The notes beneath the pieces are model-generated. The model had not been told where the DNA came from, did not search any database, and worked only from the letters and a program-made list of their open reading frames with translations. A stretch of 21,183 bases of DNA from an uncultured Porphyromonadaceae bacterium (lineage in GTDB: Bacteria; Bacteroidota; Bacteroidia; Bacteroidales; Muribaculaceae): NCBI GenBank assembly GCA_900541555.1, contig UQKE01000040.1, positions 1-21,183 on the forward strand, read 5' to 3'. Positions 1-7,996 of this stretch are shown piece by piece. Position numbers and translations under genes: made by a program. The first letter of the stretch is position 1, and each line of letters opens with the position of its first letter.

Positions 1-3000
1 AGATATTTTACGACCGCAAGGATTTTGCATACGGTTCCAAGAACAACGGGGAAAGCTACAGCAGTCTTGAACGGCAGGCAGAAAGCCACGGATTGCATTA
101 TGTCTATTTTGCATCCATGCAGGATTTGCGTGGTTCTGAACTTGTTGGTGGCAACTTCGACAAAAACAACGAAGTATTTGCTACCGATTGGGACCTGATT
201 ATCGTTGATGAAGCGCACGAAGGCACCCAGACCGAACTGGGTAAAGCGGTTATGGGAGAGCTGGTCAAGGAACAGACCAAAGTATTGCGCCTGTCAGGTA
301 CTCCATTCAATCTGCTGGATGATTTCAAGGAGGATGAAATCTATACATGGGACTATGTGATGGAACAGCGGGCCAAGGTGAGCTGGGACGAACTCCATTT
401 TGGCGATCCCAATCCGTATGCCTCACTGCCTACACTCAATATCTTTACCTACGATTTGGGACGGCTGCTTCATGAATTTGTAGATGAAGATGTCGCCTTT
501 AACTTCAGGGAATTTTTCCGGGTCAATGAGGCTGGTGGTTTCTGTCATGAAAAAGACGTGCGGGCTTTTCTGAATCTTCTTACCAAGGAAGACAAGGACA
601 GCCTTTATCCATATACCAACGAGGAATATAGGAATATTTTCCGCCATACACTCTGGATGGTGCCCGGCGTGAAGGAAGCACGGGCACTGAGTGCCATGCT
701 CCAGACACATCCGGTGTCCCAGCATTTCAAGGTGGTCAATGTAGCCGGTGACGGTGATCAGGACGAAGAAAGCCGTGATGCCTTGGAAGCCGTGGAACAG
801 GCTATCGGAAAAGATCCGGATGCCACACGAACCATTACCCTTTCTTGCGGACGACTGACGACCGGAGAGAGTGTAAAGGCATGGACTGCCGTATTCATGC
901 TATCCGGTTCTTATAATACAGCCGCATCCAGTTATATGCAGACCATCTTCCGCGTGCAGACACCGGCCACCATCAACGGACGCATGAAGGAGCAATGTTA
1001 TGTTTTTGATTTTGCTCCGGATCGTACCTTGAAAGTGATAGCCGAAACCGCCAAAATATCGGCCAAAGCCGGAAAGACTTCACAAAGTGACCGTAAGGCC
1101 ATGGGTGAGTTCATTAATTTTTGCCCTATCATATCCGTTGAAGGTTCCCAGATGAGTCGTTTTGACGTACCTCACATGCTGGAACAGTTGAAACGGGTAT
1201 ATGTGGAACGTGTCGTCCGTAACGGATTTGAGGACAACAGCCTGTATAACGATGAACTGATGAAGTTGGATGACCTGGAACTGCAGGAGTTCGATGACCT
1301 GAAAAAGATTATCGGCCAGACCAAGGCCATGCCCAAGACCAACCAGGTGGACATCAACAGTCAGGGACTAAACAATGAGGAATACGAGGAAAAGGAGAAG
1401 CTGGAGAAGAAACCCAAGAAGGAACTTACGGAGGAAGAACGGAAACGGCTGGAAGAACTGAAAAAGAAGACCAAGAACCGGGAGGCAGCCATTTCCATAC
1501 TTCGTGGCATCTCCATCCGTATGCCCCTGTTGATTTATGGTGCGGAACTGAGTGATGAGAATCAGGAAATCACGATTGATAATTTTGCCTCACTCATTGA
1601 CACGCAGTCATGGGAAGAGTTCATGCCAAAGGGAGTGACCAAGCAGAAATTCAACAGCTTCAAAAAATACTATGACCCGGAAATATTCTGTGCTGCCGGA
1701 AAACGAATCCGTGCAATGGCCCGTGCCGCGGACAAACTGAGTATAGAGGAACGAATTGGACGTATTACGGATATTTTCAGCACTTTTCGCAATCCGGACA
1801 AGGAAACCGTGCTTACTCCGTGGCGCGTGGTAAACATGCACCTTGGTGACTGTTTGGGAGGCTATAACTTCTATGACGCAGAGTATCAGAATGTGATTTC
1901 TGACCCACGGTTTATAGACAAAGGAGAGGTCACTGCAGAAGTTTTCTCCCCTGAATCCCGTATTCTGGAAATCAATTCCAAGTCCGGACTTTATCCGCTC
2001 TATATGGCATACGGCATTTATCGGGCTAGAGTGAAGGCTTCTCTTTTTTCTGTAGAAACAGTAGAGGAGCAGCAAGCTGTATGGGACAAGGTAATAGCCG
2101 AGAACATCTTTGTCATTTGTAAAACTCCAATGGCAAAGAGTATCACAAAGCGTACGCTTGCCGGATTCCGTAAAGCGAAAGTGAATACAAGATATTTTGA
2201 AGATTTAATCAACCAGATTAAGAACAAGCCGGAAAACTTTATAGCCAAAGTTGCCAAAGGCCATTCTTATTGGAAAGCCATAGATAATGACAATATGAAA
2301 TTTAATGCTATAGTGGGAAATCCACCATATCAAGAGGTTGTTGATCAGAAAGAAAGTACAAATGGACAAAAGGTAAGCATAAGTATCTTTCAATATTTCC
2401 AAACTATCAGTGAAAAGATAGGAAAATATACAGCTTTAATATATCCAGGCTCTCGGTGGATTCATCGTTCAGGAAAAGGACTTGAAAAATTTGGTTTGGC
2501 CCAAATGAATGATCCTCATTTAGCTCTACTTGAATTTTTCCCTTGTTCTAAAGATATATTTAAAGATGTTGCTATTGCAGATGGACTTTCCATTGTACTA
2601 AAAAACATGGAAAAGAATGAATGTGGATTTACATATAAATATTCTGTAGGTGGTAAAACGATTACTATCCAAGCAAACAATCCAGGAAATGATATGTTTT
2701 CTCTCAATCCTCAAGATAATGAAATTATTAAGAGATTGGATAATGCAATCAAATCATTCGGATGTTTACATGATTCTATACTTCCTCGTAATTTATTCTC
2801 TATTGAAAGTGATTTTGTTGAGAAGAATCCTTCTCTTGTAAAAGAGTTTAATGATGGTGATTATTATAATCCCCAAACAGAGATTAAACTTTTTACTAAT
2901 GATAAAGCTGGTAAAAACGGAAGAGCTCGTTGGTATATTGCTAATAAAAATGTTATAGCATCGGGAAGTGAATATTTGAATAAATGGAAAGTAATTGTTT

Positions 3001-3344
3001 CTAGTGCTAATGCTGGAGGACAAAAGCGTAGTAACCAGATAGCTATTGTTGATAATCATAGCGCATTTGGACGTTCACGTGTGGCGTTAAAAACATTTGC
3101 GACAGAGAAGGAAGCTATAAACTTTTTCAAATATGCCACAAGTGAAATAATCCGTTTTGCATTTTTGCTTACAGACGAATCGCTTACTTCATTAGCTAAG
3201 AAAGTCCCAGACTTATTGGATTATTCAGATGAAAATGGAATCATTGATTATAATAGAGATGTGAACGCTATGCTTTATAGGTTGTTTGATATTAACGAAA
3301 CAAGCCAACAATATATACAAGAAATTTTAGCTTTGAAGAAATGA
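1..3344 (+). CDS. Helicase-adenine methyltransferase restriction-modification protein, 5'-truncated by the window
   Basis: Single-polypeptide restriction-modification enzyme with a superfamily 2 helicase/translocase followed by an N6-adenine methyltransferase of Eco57I type. The reading frame is open from base 3, so the N-terminus (expected nuclease and Walker A) lies outside. Visible in order: DEAH box (207-218), SGTP motif III (about 295-306), a motif V/VI-like block around 840-960, a charged Lys/Glu coiled coil (about 1375-1480), a SAM-binding motif I variant ILEINSKSG (1962-1988) and the catalytic NPPY (2319-2330). About 330 residues follow, expected to be the target-recognition domain. 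This order resembles Type ISP (LlaBIII-like) or Type IIG enzymes; the exact subtype cannot be fixed without the N-terminus. No separate specificity subunit is seen downstream. Base composition becomes clearly AT-richer from about 2200, so the recognition part may have a different origin. It stops with TGA just before a 170-nt gap. Confidence 0.85.
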   Translation, partial: IFYDRKDFAYGSKNNGESYSSLERQAESHGLHYVYFASMQDLRGSELVGGNFDKNNEVFATDWDLIIVDEAHEGTQTELGKAVMGELVKEQTKVLRLSGTPFNLLDDFKEDEIYTWDYVMEQRAKVSWDELHFGDPNPYASLPTLNIFTYDLGRLLHEFVDEDVAFNFREFFRVNEAGGFCHEKDVRAFLNLLTKEDKDSLYPYTNEEYRNIFRHTLWMVPGVKEARALSAMLQTHPVSQHFKVVNVAGDGDQDEESRDALEAVEQAIGKDPDATRTITLSCGRLTTGESVKAWTAVFMLSGSYNTAASSYMQTIFRVQTPATINGRMKEQCYVFDFAPDRTLKVIAETAKISAKAGKTSQSDRKAMGEFINFCPIISVEGSQMSRFDVPHMLEQLKRVYVERVVRNGFEDNSLYNDELMKLDDLELQEFDDLKKIIGQTKAMPKTNQVDINSQGLNNEEYEEKEKLEKKPKKELTEEERKRLEELKKKTKNREAAISILRGISIRMPLLIYGAELSDENQEITIDNFASLIDTQSWEEFMPKGVTKQKFNSFKKYYDPEIFCAAGKRIRAMARAADKLSIEERIGRITDIFSTFRNPDKETVLTPWRVVNMHLGDCLGGYNFYDAEYQNVISDPRFIDKGEVTAEVFSPESRILEINSKSGLYPLYMAYGIYRARVKASLFSVETVEEQQAVWDKVIAENIFVICKTPMAKSITKRTLAGFRKAKVNTRYFEDLINQIKNKPENFIAKVAKGHSYWKAIDNDNMKFNAIVGNPPYQEVVDQKESTNGQKVSISIFQYFQTISEKIGKYTALIYPGSRWIHRSGKGLEKFGLAQMNDPHLALLEFFPCSKDIFKDVAIADGLSIVLKNMEKNECGFTYKYSVGGKTITIQANNPGNDMFSLNPQDNEIIKRLDNAIKSFGCLHDSILPRNLFSIESDFVEKNPSLVKEFNDGDYYNPQTEIKLFTNDKAGKNGRARWYIANKNVIASGSEYLNKWKVIVSSANAGGQKRSNQIAIVDNHSAFGRSRVALKTFATEKEAINFFKYATSEIIRFAFLLTDESLTSLAKKVPDLLDYSDENGIIDYNRDVNAMLYRLFDINETSQQYIQEILALKK

Positions 3345-3517
3345 TAGGTAAGTTACTACAAATTCTACTTCAAATGCATTATAATACAATATGCCAAAAC
3401 CTAATTAAGTAAAATGATACAAGGAAAATCAGAATATAACATAGTTTGTGAGTCTTAAACTTCTAAGTATCTGAAAAAAGCCAAGACAATTCACATTGTC
3501 TTGGCACATCCTAATAA
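3345..3517. other. Intergenic gap between the R-M gene and the convergent small genes
   Basis: AT-rich spacer with no open frame of note. The only clear element is the minus-strand terminator annotated separately. No intrinsic terminator for the plus-strand restriction-modification gene is obvious apart from that hairpin, which lacks a T-run on the plus side. Confidence 0.5.
3474..3505 (-). terminator. Intrinsic terminator of the small minus-strand genes
   Basis: A perfect 11-bp stem (3480-3490 with 3495-3505, loop of 4 nt) is followed on the minus strand by six T residues (3479-3474). It lies 13 nt beyond the stop of the 43-aa gene. Confidence 0.8.
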
Positions 3518-3649
3518 TTATTTCCTATGTTTTGTTGGGCCAACTTTAACCTTTTCCACCACAGTTGTACTGGGATGTTTTTGTGCATAGGAAATAGAAA
3601 CAAATTGTCCAGTTTTGGCATCTCTACCTTTTTTTACTGTTCTTGCCAT
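3518..3649 (-). CDS. Conserved-looking 43-aa basic protein
   Basis: A short gene of 43 codons plus stop, starting ATG at 3649. The protein begins MARTVKKGRDAKTGQFV and has a second block HPSTTVVEKV. I recognise the pattern (R/K-D-A-x-TGQFV, then PSTTVVE) as one that recurs in very small bacterial proteins of unknown function, but I cannot attach a family name. It is rich in Lys, Arg and Thr and has no signal peptide or membrane segment. It lies 92 nt downstream of the 69-aa gene in the same direction and directly before an intrinsic terminator, so the two are probably co-transcribed. Its role is unknown. Being wedged between a restriction enzyme and a defence operon suggests, but does not show, a defence or regulatory link. 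Confidence 0.65.
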   Translation of the reverse strand: MARTVKKGRDAKTGQFVSISYAQKHPSTTVVEKVKVGPTKHRK

Positions 3650-3741
3650 ATTTGAAATGTTTTTATAAAACTATACGGTGTCTTACCGATTCCGTTACGG
3701 TGCACTTTGGCGTTGCATACCTTGCTTAAAATCACCAATCT

Positions 3742-3951
3742 TTATCTTTTATGTGATTCCGGACAACAATAGAAACATCCATCAACATTGCTATAGTAGC
3801 TTCTAGCCGCTTTTATAGCATCTCCACTATTGGAGAAATAACCCAAGTAAATTCGATTCTTCTCCAATGGCAAATACCTACAGTTTGATATATGCACTTC
3901 ATGCTCTCCTGTTGGTTGGGCGATTTTGTTTACATAATAATAGCCACTCAT
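3742..3951 (-). CDS. Small Cys/His-containing protein, 69 aa, unknown function
   Basis: The protein starts MSGYYYVNKIAQPTGEHEVH and contains CRYLP, then RIYLGYF, and ends in a CFYCCPESH cluster. The spaced Cys and His residues (His-Glu-Val-His, a Cys before RYLP, the Cys-x-x-Cys-Cys group and a late His) could hold a metal ion. I recognise this as a recurrent small protein in accessory regions of Bacteroidota and other bacteria, with no known activity. It starts with ATG at 3951 behind a good minus-strand promoter and a roughly 50-nt dyad-rich leader. It runs opposite to the defence operon, with which it shares the intergenic region. Function is not assigned. Confidence 0.75.
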   Translation of the reverse strand: MSGYYYVNKIAQPTGEHEVHISNCRYLPLEKNRIYLGYFSNSGDAIKAARSYYSNVDGCFYCCPESHKR

Positions 3952-3959
3952 ATCTTAAA

Positions 3960-4006
3960 TGTCAACTCTCTGGTCCTTTCGCCAGGGTCTTAATTTCGAA
4001 TTGACA
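3960..4006 (-). promoter_or_regulatory. Dyad in the 5' leader of the small-gene operon
   Basis: Outer arms TGTCAA (3960-3965) and TTGACA (4001-4006) enclose inner arms CTGG (3970-3973) and CCAG (3982-3985). The element starts at the expected transcription start on the minus strand and ends 9 nt before the ATG, so it could be an RNA hairpin in the leader or an operator for a repressor. Function is inferred only from symmetry and position. Confidence 0.4.
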
Positions 4007-4009
4007 TGG

Positions 4010-4042
4010 CAAAGATATGCACTTTTCTTTTTTTTATGCAAA
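4010..4042 (-). promoter_or_regulatory. Bacteroidota-type promoter, small minus-strand operon
   Basis: On the minus strand, TTTG (4042-4039), a 21-nt spacer and TATCTTTG (4017-4010) match the Bacteroidota -33/-7 consensus exactly. The start point should lie near 4003, about 50 nt before the ATG of the 69-aa gene. Confidence 0.75.
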
Positions 4043-4101
4043 TAAGATGTGATAAAATCACATTTACAAATGTCTAGATATGTATTTAACAGATATTCTA
4101 C

Positions 4102-4132
4102 TTGGATTATTGAGAAAAAATCACTATATTTG
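4102..4132 (+). promoter_or_regulatory. Bacteroidota-type promoter of the five-gene defence operon
   Basis: TTG at 4102-4104, a 20-nt spacer and TATATTTG at 4125-4132 fit the -33/-7 consensus. The start point should lie near 4138, giving a leader of about 27 nt before the ATG at 4166. No other such promoter with both boxes was noticed at the gene junctions inside the operon. Confidence 0.75.
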
Positions 4133-4165
4133 CACCAGTTCATTATATAATCAGTAAAGTAAAAT

Positions 4166-5542
4166 ATGTTAGAGCAATTTATAGTTGAAAATTTTCTCTC
4201 TTTCAAAAATCGAGAAGTATTTTCACTTCAGCCCAACAAGGGTACCTTAAAAAGAGATCACAAAACTGAACCTATAAAAGGACAGTGGGTGTTGAAGTCG
4301 GCCGCAATGTTTGGAGCAAATGCCGGCGGAAAGAGTAACTTTGTTAAAGCTATTGAACTAGGTAAAAAACTTGTTCTAAAAGGAACAAGAACAGATGACT
4401 TAATAGAGTTTTATCCGTTTCGATTAAGCTCTGAAAATAAGAAGAAAGATACAACTATTATTTATCACATACTGTGTGATAACAAAAAATACGAATATGG
4501 TTTTAGTTACAACGCTGAACAAATTAGTTCAGAATGGCTTAAACAAATAAATAAAAACAGCGAGTATGTTATTTTCCAAAGGGAGACTGAGAAATCCATA
4601 TTTGAAATTTCATACCTTCTAAAACTCAACCCTAAAGAAGAAGAATCACAATTCTTATCATTTCTGGCAAAAGCAACACCACAAAGGCAATTATTTCTCC
4701 ATGAAGTGATGAGCCGTAATATTCATGAGAATGTGTCAAATATTAAGGATTTAGACTCTGTCATTGAATGGTTCGTGAATTCTCTTAAAATTATATTTCC
4801 TGACACACCATACAAACAAGGTGTTCTACTTAAAGCGGTGGACGACAACGACCTGAAACGCGGTTTTGGAGCTCTCTTGAGATACTTTAATACAGGTATA
4901 GATGGCGTGAAATTAATAGAAGTTCAATTTGAAAAACTTGGAATTCCACAAGATTTACAACGCGCGATTAAAACAGACTTATCGAAATCCAATACAGATG
5001 AGGCATTTGGTACATTACGTTTTGATGATAATCTATATTTAATAAACTTGATTGATGGCGAAATTAAGGCCAAAAAGTTGATGACTGTCCATAAAAAAAT
5101 TGATGATGCAGACGTGGAACTCTTCTCTCTTGGTGATGAGAGTGATGGAACAAAGCGTTTATTTGATTATATCCCACTTATTTTAGATTTGATTCAAGGA
5201 GGAAAAGTTTTTGTGGTTGATGAAATGGAACGCAGTTTGCATCCGTCACTTATTCAACAAATAATTTTATTATTTTATAAATATTCAAACGGTGTTTCCA
5301 GTCAGCTAATTTTTACGACTCATGAAAGTTCTCTAATGAATCAACGGATATTTAGAAAAGATGAAATATGGTTGATGAAGAAAGACAATTGTGGTATAAG
5401 TTCATTTGGAAGGATGGACGAGTTATATAATGTGCGTTTTGATAAAATGCTCCAGAATAGTTACCTTAATGGCGAATATGGTGCAACACCCATATTTGAA
5501 ACAGAGGAGGAAATAAGCAAATTATTTTCATCCTTTAAATAA
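4166..5542 (+). CDS. SMC/ABC-type AAA ATPase, AbiLi/OLD-like, probable anti-phage protein
   Basis: A 458-aa soluble ATPase of the AAA_15/AAA_21 class found in abortive-infection and other defence operons. Seen: N-terminal MLEQFIVENFLSFKNRE, the usual start of this family; Walker A GANAGGKSN at residues 50-58; a signature-like ESDGTKRL around 325-332; Walker B VFVVDE with D352 and E353; and a switch histidine in TTHES (H386). A helical middle (about 100-320) separates the ATPase halves. Length is normal, and no C-terminal TOPRIM is visible, unlike full OLD nucleases. Relatives (AbiLi) are commonly followed by an RloB-type partner, but here the next genes are KwaA- and KwaB-like. It is the first gene of the operon, with its stop 12 nt before the next start. 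ATP-dependent sensing or regulation of the downstream proteins is plausible but inferred. Confidence 0.85.
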   Translation: MLEQFIVENFLSFKNREVFSLQPNKGTLKRDHKTEPIKGQWVLKSAAMFGANAGGKSNFVKAIELGKKLVLKGTRTDDLIEFYPFRLSSENKKKDTTIIYHILCDNKKYEYGFSYNAEQISSEWLKQINKNSEYVIFQRETEKSIFEISYLLKLNPKEEESQFLSFLAKATPQRQLFLHEVMSRNIHENVSNIKDLDSVIEWFVNSLKIIFPDTPYKQGVLLKAVDDNDLKRGFGALLRYFNTGIDGVKLIEVQFEKLGIPQDLQRAIKTDLSKSNTDEAFGTLRFDDNLYLINLIDGEIKAKKLMTVHKKIDDADVELFSLGDESDGTKRLFDYIPLILDLIQGGKVFVVDEMERSLHPSLIQQIILLFYKYSNGVSSQLIFTTHESSLMNQRIFRKDEIWLMKKDNCGISSFGRMDELYNVRFDKMLQNSYLNGEYGATPIFETEEEISKLFSSFK

Positions 5543-5554
5543 TAGAAAAGATAA

Positions 5555-6142
5555 ATGGCGAGCTTTATTTCCAAGTCTTTATTTACTGCTACAGTGACGG
5601 CTCCAACATTTTTGTCACTTGGTTTAATTGGTATTATAAAAGACAGTATGAATTATTTTCAACTATGGGGCAGCATGTTAAAAAAACATGAAATTCCTAC
5701 CAACTTTGAATGGTGGAGTATAAATTTTAGCTTAATATTCATGCTAATATGTTTTATAGGCATTAAAATATTCTTTTATAATAAGTCCAATAAACACGAG
5801 GAAGGTAAAACCATTAGAGTGCAATCATATTCAAATTTATCTCAAAATAGTGCTGAGCAGGTAATTTCTTCTATAATTCCTTGGCTGACAATATTTGCAG
5901 ATAAACTTGATTTTAAGGTGTTATTTGTCTGCATAATACTTCAATGTTGCTTTATTGCAATTGCAAGTTACAATAACAATAACTATAATTTACTATGTTC
6001 AATATGGGGGTATCGTTATTATGAGGTTCATACGGAAGAAAACACATATATTCTTATTTCTAAAAAATGTATTAGAAATAAGAATGAAATCAAAAAGTAT
6101 GTTGAAGTAACAGATTATATGGGTTTAATTATTAATGATTAA
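5555..6142 (+). CDS. kwaA: KwaA-like four-helix membrane protein (Kiwa defence)
   Basis: A 195-aa inner-membrane protein with four predicted hydrophobic segments at about residues 8-28, 55-75, 101-116 and 119-138, then a roughly 55-residue cytoplasmic tail starting WGYRYYEV. Size, four-helix layout, the Pro in the third segment (IIPWLTIF) and the short tail with a GYxxYEV motif fit KwaA, the membrane sensor of the two-gene Kiwa anti-phage system. The next gene looks like KwaB, which strengthens the call. In the characterised Kiwa system KwaA and KwaB form a membrane-associated complex that responds to infection. The gene begins 12 nt after the ATPase stop and ends 5 nt before the next start. 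The sequence is strongly AT-rich. The call rests on topology, remembered family pattern and context, not on an alignment. Confidence 0.6.
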   Translation: MASFISKSLFTATVTAPTFLSLGLIGIIKDSMNYFQLWGSMLKKHEIPTNFEWWSINFSLIFMLICFIGIKIFFYNKSNKHEEGKTIRVQSYSNLSQNSAEQVISSIIPWLTIFADKLDFKVLFVCIILQCCFIAIASYNNNNYNLLCSIWGYRYYEVHTEENTYILISKKCIRNKNEIKKYVEVTDYMGLIIND

Positions 6143-6147
6143 TAACT

Positions 6148-6999
6148 ATGAGTCAATTTTACGCATTGATGCACGACAATACGGTAAAATATATATCTCT
6201 GAGAGAAGAAATTATTGCCGATATTAGAAATCTTTTTATAAACGGTGGTGCTGTATTAAAACCTGAAGGTATAGAAGAGGATGAATTTGATGGTAATATC
6301 GTAAGCCGAAATGGAGAAAATATTACGTATGTCAATTACAACTTACCAGAAGATTTTGCTCGTATACCAGATAATCAAGCAGACATGTCCGAATATAATA
6401 TAAACGAGGACACACCTAAAAGTATATTTTATTATGATGACGGAAAATTTTATTTTCAGGCTTTTAATAAGAAAAATATGTTACAACGTAAAATGATTCT
6501 GCAAATTGAGTTTGGAAACGTCTTTGCCAGAATGAATAACAATGCTTTTATTGTTGAGGATAAAGTTCATGCTATATTCGAGAATGGAAGGTTATATTTT
6601 CAAAGTTATACAATTGCAAATCAAATATTTTCATTGATAGATTTCGTTACCGAAGCCACAAATACAGAAATTGAATCCTTTGGAGATATAGAGGGAATCA
6701 ATGTAAATACAGAAAACATAAAACATATTGCAAATATAAAAACTCGTCGACTTATAAAATTATTATCCAATATAGATAATATTGAAACTTTTATGAGAAA
6801 GGCATCTCGTACAAGAGCCAATCTTTTAAGGAAATATGGAGTGAATGCACAAATTAATGAAAATAACGAATTAGTATTACCAACTAATAATGTTGTAGAG
6901 TTGAATCGCACCTTGGAATTTCTTAATGAAGATATATTTAGAGGAGTAATTACAGATAGGCTTTATCGATCAAATTCAAAGAAAAAAGATAATCATTAA
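6148..6999 (+). CDS. kwaB: KwaB-like DUF4868 protein (Kiwa defence)
   Basis: A 283-aa soluble protein resembling KwaB/DUF4868. Seen: an N-terminal alpha/beta part; a SIFYYDDGKFYFQAF strand block (about 92-106); an ILQIEFGNVFARMNNNAF segment (117-134); a VEDKVHAIF..GRLYFQSY block (136-154) leading into a FSLIDFVTEATNTEI helix (161-175); a helical part with KTRRLIKLLSNID (198-210) and LLRKYGVNAQIN (226-237); and an ending LEFLNEDIFRGVITDRLY (256-273). The order of these blocks and the ITDxLY ending are what I remember of DUF4868. KwaB is the cytoplasmic, DNA-associated effector partner of KwaA. The gene starts 5 nt after the kwaA-like stop and ends 2 nt before the rhuM-like start, so translation is probably coupled. 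An alignment would settle the family. Confidence 0.65.
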   Translation: MSQFYALMHDNTVKYISLREEIIADIRNLFINGGAVLKPEGIEEDEFDGNIVSRNGENITYVNYNLPEDFARIPDNQADMSEYNINEDTPKSIFYYDDGKFYFQAFNKKNMLQRKMILQIEFGNVFARMNNNAFIVEDKVHAIFENGRLYFQSYTIANQIFSLIDFVTEATNTEIESFGDIEGINVNTENIKHIANIKTRRLIKLLSNIDNIETFMRKASRTRANLLRKYGVNAQINENNELVLPTNNVVELNRTLEFLNEDIFRGVITDRLYRSNSKKKDNH

Positions 7000-7001
7000 T
7001 T

Positions 7002-7982
7002 ATGAACGAAGAAAATAAAATAATCCTATATCAGGACGATAACGAAATAACTCGTGTATCGGTACGCTTTGCCGATGAAGACTTATGGTTGACACAGAGT
7101 CAGTTAGCAGAGATATATGACACATCACAACAGAATATTAGTCAGCATATAGACAATATCTACAAGGATGGAGAACTTATAGCAGAAGCAACTAACAAGA
7201 AATTCTTGTTAGTTCGTCAGGAAGGCAATCGTCAAGTAAGGCGTAATATAGACCATTATAATCTCGATATGGTCATAGCTTTGGGATATCGTGTCCAATC
7301 TCAAATAGCAACACGCTTCCGGCGTTGGGCGACACAACGTTTACATGAATATATTCAGAAAGGTTTTGCGATGGACGATGAACGGCTGAAACAGGGAGGA
7401 AACCGCTATTTCCGAGAGTTATTGCAGCGTATCAGGGATATTCGCAGTAGCGAACGAAATTTTTACCAGCAGGTTACGGACATATATGCTACAGCTACGG
7501 ACTATGATCCTCGTAGTGAAATGACTAAAACTTTTTTCGCCACCGTGCAAAACAAACTGCATTATGCGGTTCATGAGAATACAGCTGCAGAGATAATATA
7601 CAACCGTGTGGACAATGAAAAATCGTTTGTCGGAATGACTAATTTCAAAGGTAATTACGTAACCAAAGATGATGTAAAAATTGCGAAAAACTATTTATCT
7701 GAAATAGAACTGCAACGACTGAATCTGTTAGTTTCAGGATTTCTTGATTTTGCAGAATTCCAGGCATTGGAGATGAACCCTATGTCTATGAAGGATTGGA
7801 TAGAAGCTCTTGACAATCAGATTATAGCTCACAAACGAAAAATCCTGATTGGCAAAGGCAATATTTCACATAAACAAGCCATAGAAAAAGCTGAAAAGGA
7901 ATTTGAGATATACCGCAAGCGAGAAATGGATATGCTTGAAAGTGATTTCGACAAAGAGGTTAAAAGATTAAACAAGAAATAA
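7002..7982 (+). CDS. rhuM: RhuM-family protein (virulence RhuM-like)
   Basis: A 326-aa member of the RhuM family, named from a Salmonella pathogenicity-island gene and often found in accessory and defence regions; its biochemical role is not settled. Seen: an N-terminal helix-turn-helix-like stretch WLTQSQLAEIYDTSQQNIS (29-47); the conserved NLDMVIALGYRVQS block (87-100); RFRRWATQRLHEYI (105-118); and the C-terminal core with HENTAAEIIYNRVD (191-204), FVGMTNFKG (209-217), AKNYLSEIELQRLN (228-241) and MSMKDW (261-266). Length is typical. It starts only 2 nt after the kwaB-like stop, so it belongs to the same transcript. Its coding sequence is less AT-rich than the two genes before it, which suggests it joined the operon separately. 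Confidence 0.9.
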   Translation: MNEENKIILYQDDNEITRVSVRFADEDLWLTQSQLAEIYDTSQQNISQHIDNIYKDGELIAEATNKKFLLVRQEGNRQVRRNIDHYNLDMVIALGYRVQSQIATRFRRWATQRLHEYIQKGFAMDDERLKQGGNRYFRELLQRIRDIRSSERNFYQQVTDIYATATDYDPRSEMTKTFFATVQNKLHYAVHENTAAEIIYNRVDNEKSFVGMTNFKGNYVTKDDVKIAKNYLSEIELQRLNLLVSGFLDFAEFQALEMNPMSMKDWIEALDNQIIAHKRKILIGKGNISHKQAIEKAEKEFEIYRKREMDMLESDFDKEVKRLNKK

Positions 7983-7996
7983 AGTGATATTATAAT

